Positions 61,440 to 64,000 of a DNA stretch of 64,000 nucleotides are shown here, piece after piece. Positions within the stretch are counted from its first letter, which is position 1; every line of letters begins with the position of its first letter. Origin of the DNA: UBA6136 sp044237765 (lineage in GTDB: Bacteria; Pseudomonadota; Gammaproteobacteria; Methylococcales; Methylococcaceae); NCBI GenBank assembly GCA_044237765.1, contig JBIIEQ010000008.1, positions 7,363-71,362 of the forward strand. Direction: 5' to 3'. Position numbers and translations under genes: made by a program. Below the pieces are notes generated by a model, which was given only the letters and a program-made list of their open reading frames with translations, had not been told where the DNA came from and ran no database searches.

Positions 61440-64000
61440 ATGAACTCATCACTGCCGCAAAAGCCGTCATCGAATAGTTTCAGCGTACCGCCCTGGCACC
61501 TGCTGGAGCCTTGGCAAACCTCGACCTGGCTCAAGGTCGATCCTGAGCAGGGTCTGAGTAAGGCGGATGTAGAGGAGCGCCGGGCGATCTTTGGTCCAAA
61601 TGCCATTCCCGAGCAGCGCACGCGCGGCCCGTTGCGGATGTTCTTCGGTCAGTTCGCCGACTTCATGATCGTCGTGCTGATGGTGGCCGGGCTGATTTCG
61701 GGCTTGCTCGGGGATATTACCGACACCATCGCCATCGTCGTCATCGTGGTGCTGAACGCGATCATCGGCTTTGTGCAGGAATACCGGGCGGAGCGCGCCG
61801 TCGCGGCGCTCAGGCGACTGGCGAGTGCCTCCGCGCAGGTGTTACGCGAGGGCCAGCTCAACACGATACCGGCCAGCGAGTTGGTGCCGGGCGATCTGGT
61901 CATGCTGGAGGCGGGGAATGTCGTCCCGGCTGACTTGCGGCTGCTCGATGTCGCGCGCCTGAAGGTCGAGGAGGCGGCCCTGACCGGGGAATCCCAGCCG
62001 GTGGAAAAGGTGGATGTGCTGCTCCGCGAACTGGATTCGCCGCTGGGGGACCGCACGAACATGGCCTACAAGGGTACCGTGGCCACTTATGGGCGCGGCG
62101 CCGGCATCGTGATCGCGACGGGCCTGAATACGGAGCTGGGCAAGATTGCCGAGCTGCTGCGCCAGGAAAAGGAAGCCAAGACGCCCCTCCAGCAACGGCT
62201 GGCCAAATTCGGGCAACGGCTGGCACTGCTGGTGCTGGCGGTCTGCGCCATCATTTTCGCGGTCGGGCTGTTGCGAGGAGAGGAGCCGGTCCTGATGCTG
62301 CTGACCGCCATCAGTCTGGCGGTGGCGGCCATTCCCGAGGCACTGCCTGCAGTGGCGACCGTGTCGCTGGCCCTGGGCGCGCGCCGGATGGTTAGGAAGA
62401 ACGCCCTGATCCGGCGGCTGCCGGCTGTCGAAACCCTGGGTTCGGTCACCTTCATCTGCTCCGACAAGACCGGCACCTTGACGCAGAATCGCATGCGGGC
62501 CGAGGCGTTCTGGGTGGCGGGCCAGCGTCTGGATGCGCTCCGGCCCGAATCGGCACCGCGCCTGGCGCGGGCGCTGCTATTGAACAACGATGCGCGTCCG
62601 GATGCCGCCGGCCAATTGATCGGCGACCCGACCGAAATTGCCCTGTATGAGGCGGCCGTGAGCGCCGGGCTGGAGCCGGCCAGGTTGAGTCAGGAGTCGC
62701 CACGGATCGACGAGATTCCGTTCGATTCCGACCGCAAGCGGATGACCACCCTGCATCTTGAAACGGACGGGCACGTGGCCTACACCAAGGGCGCGCCGGA
62801 ATCGCTGTTGCCCTGCTGCGTCAGTCAATGGGTCGATGGGCAAACGCAAGTCCTGGATTCGGCGCCGATCCTTGCCGTGGCCGAACAGATGGCCGCCGAC
62901 GGGCTGCGTGTCCTGGCGCTGGCATTTCGCGTCTTTGATCAGCTACCGACGGACTTCAGCGCCGAAGTCATCGAAACCGAACTATGCTTCCTCGGGCTGG
63001 TGGGGCTGATGGACCCGCCCCGCCCCGAGGCGCGCGAGGCGGTAGCGCTCTGCCAAAGTGCCGGCATCACGCCGGTGATGATTACCGGCGATCACCCGGC
63101 CACGGCCCGCGCCATCGCCATGCGCCTCGGCATTGCCGAGGCCGACAGCGCCGTGCTGACCGGCGCCGAGCTCGCGGCCATGAGCCTGGAGGAGTTCGAA
63201 AAGCAGGTGGAGTCGGTTCGGCTATACGCCCGGGTCGCACCCGAGCAGAAGATCAAGATCGTCAATGCCTTGCAGGACAAGGGCGAGTTCGTGGCCATGA
63301 CCGGCGATGGCGTCAACGACGCGCCGGCGCTGCGCTCGGCCAATATCGGCATCGCCATGGGCAAGATCGGTACCGACGTCGCCCGCGAGGCGTCGCACAT
63401 GGTGCTGCTGGATGACAATTTCGCCACCATCGTCGCCGCCGTGCGCGAGGGCCGGCGCATCTTCGACAACATCCGCAAGTTCATCAAGTACACGATGACC
63501 AGTAACTCGGCGGAGATCTGGACGCTGTTTCTGGCGCCATTCCTGGGGTTGCCGATCCCGTTATTGCCCATTCATATTCTGTGGATCAATCTGGTCACGG
63601 ACGGCCTGCCGGGGCTTGCGCTGGCGGTGGAGCCGGAGGAGCGCGGCATCATGGATCGTTCTCCGCGTCCGCCGCAGGAAAGCATCTTCGCCGGTGGAAT
63701 GTGGCAGCACATTCTCTGGATCGGTCTGCTGATGGGTGGCGTGTCCCTATTCGCGCAGGGCTGGGCCTACCACACCGGCTCGGCCCACTGGCAGAGCATG
63801 GTGTTCACGGTGCTGACCCTGTCGCAGATGGGACATGTGCTGGCGATCCGCTCCGAGCGGGATTCGTTCTTCGTGCAGGGGCCGTTTTCCAATTTGCCGC
63901 TGCTGGGCGCGACAATGCTCACGTTCGCGCTGCAGATGGCCGTGCTCTACTTGCCGGTACTGCAGCCGATCTTCAAGACGGAGGCGTTGAGTCTTGATGA
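61440..64000 (+). CDS. Cation-transporting P-type ATPase (calcium-pump type), partial
   Basis: P2-type ATPase truncated by the window edge; 853 codons are present. It starts MNSSLPQKPSSNSFSVPPWH with an N-terminal cation-ATPase domain (WLKVDPEQGLSKADVEERRA, FGPNAIPEQ). The actuator carries ALTGESQPVEK, TM4 AAIPEALPAVATVSLALG, the phosphorylation site CSDKTGTLTQN (Asp342), and the hinge MTGDGVNDAPALRSANIGIA. The later helices (IWTLFLAPFLGLPIPLLPIH) are included. TM4 PEALPAV resembles calcium and related pumps, but the ion is not proven. Confidence 0.93.
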   Translation, partial: MNSSLPQKPSSNSFSVPPWHLLEPWQTSTWLKVDPEQGLSKADVEERRAIFGPNAIPEQRTRGPLRMFFGQFADFMIVVLMVAGLISGLLGDITDTIAIVVIVVLNAIIGFVQEYRAERAVAALRRLASASAQVLREGQLNTIPASELVPGDLVMLEAGNVVPADLRLLDVARLKVEEAALTGESQPVEKVDVLLRELDSPLGDRTNMAYKGTVATYGRGAGIVIATGLNTELGKIAELLRQEKEAKTPLQQRLAKFGQRLALLVLAVCAIIFAVGLLRGEEPVLMLLTAISLAVAAIPEALPAVATVSLALGARRMVRKNALIRRLPAVETLGSVTFICSDKTGTLTQNRMRAEAFWVAGQRLDALRPESAPRLARALLLNNDARPDAAGQLIGDPTEIALYEAAVSAGLEPARLSQESPRIDEIPFDSDRKRMTTLHLETDGHVAYTKGAPESLLPCCVSQWVDGQTQVLDSAPILAVAEQMAADGLRVLALAFRVFDQLPTDFSAEVIETELCFLGLVGLMDPPRPEAREAVALCQSAGITPVMITGDHPATARAIAMRLGIAEADSAVLTGAELAAMSLEEFEKQVESVRLYARVAPEQKIKIVNALQDKGEFVAMTGDGVNDAPALRSANIGIAMGKIGTDVAREASHMVLLDDNFATIVAAVREGRRIFDNIRKFIKYTMTSNSAEIWTLFLAPFLGLPIPLLPIHILWINLVTDGLPGLALAVEPEERGIMDRSPRPPQESIFAGGMWQHILWIGLLMGGVSLFAQGWAYHTGSAHWQSMVFTVLTLSQMGHVLAIRSERDSFFVQGPFSNLPLLGATMLTFALQMAVLYLPVLQPIFKTEALSLD

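Noticed and set aside
1..64000. CRISPR arrays, insertion sequences, tRNA or rRNA genes
   Set aside because: I looked for regular spaced repeats, transposase-like frames and cloverleaf signatures in the gaps and found none that I can support.

Overview
The window looks like GC-rich chromosome from a free-living gammaproteobacterium. The evidence is the fabA-fabB pair, ttcA, ftsE-ftsX-rpoH in the enteric order, a YidC with a large periplasmic domain, an IlvA with two C-terminal ACT-like domains, and the rpmH-rnpA-yidD-yidC-mnmE and dnaA-dnaN-recF-gyrB arms around the replication-initiation locus. A B12-dependent ribonucleotide reductase, a heavy-metal RND pump and a CIRCE element in front of rpoH argue against an enteric; a Chromatiales-like or sulfur-oxidiser lineage is possible but is only my inference.

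Layout. 0.06-9.6 kb: a bestrophin-like channel, gyrB-recF-dnaN-dnaA on the minus strand, then rpmH-rnpA-yidD-yidC and mnmE on the plus strand. 11.0-11.5 kb: a non-coding stretch with two palindromes and two intrinsic terminators. 11.5-15.8 kb: a small lipoprotein, nadC, rpiA, ilvA, a Gdx/SugE-type exporter and an EVE-domain protein. 16-22.2 kb: a translationally coupled heavy-metal efflux operon (TolC-type outer-membrane factor, adaptor, HME-RND pump, DUF3240). 22.2-26.7 kb: an epimerase, two tiny genes missed by length cut-offs (41-aa membrane protein, 39-aa lipoprotein), ttcA, fabB, fabA. 27-31.1 kb: ABC exporter, PHP phosphoesterase, 3-methyladenine glycosylase and a TSUP permease. 32-37 kb: a TPP riboswitch, thiC with its terminator, and a class II ribonucleotide reductase.

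37.1-41.6 kb is a decaying block. Three neighbouring genes (a BCAM0308-like protein, an MBL-fold RNase-like hydrolase and a Lon-related AAA protease) all carry stops, frameshifts or deletions. 41.6-46.3 kb: a small conserved protein, rpoH with a perfect CIRCE lying across its promoter, ftsX, ftsE and a flippase. 46.4-49.4 kb: DUF2721, EcsC, a degenerate receiver and a Cys-rich exported protein.

49.4-57.1 kb is the most unusual part. A truncated haemoglobin and a ferredoxin-reductase-like flavoprotein form an operon behind a consensus sigma-54 promoter, with upstream GT-N7-AC motifs of the NorR type. The divergent norR-like gene is itself a pseudogene. Further on lie a secreted DPG-repeat peptide, a methyltransferase, an AT-richer OafA-type acyltransferase (probably acquired) and a second truncated haemoglobin with an altered haem pocket and a basic disordered tail. 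The window ends with a rhomboid protease, priA (DnaA boxes upstream), an HNH endonuclease and a cation P-type ATPase that runs off the right edge.
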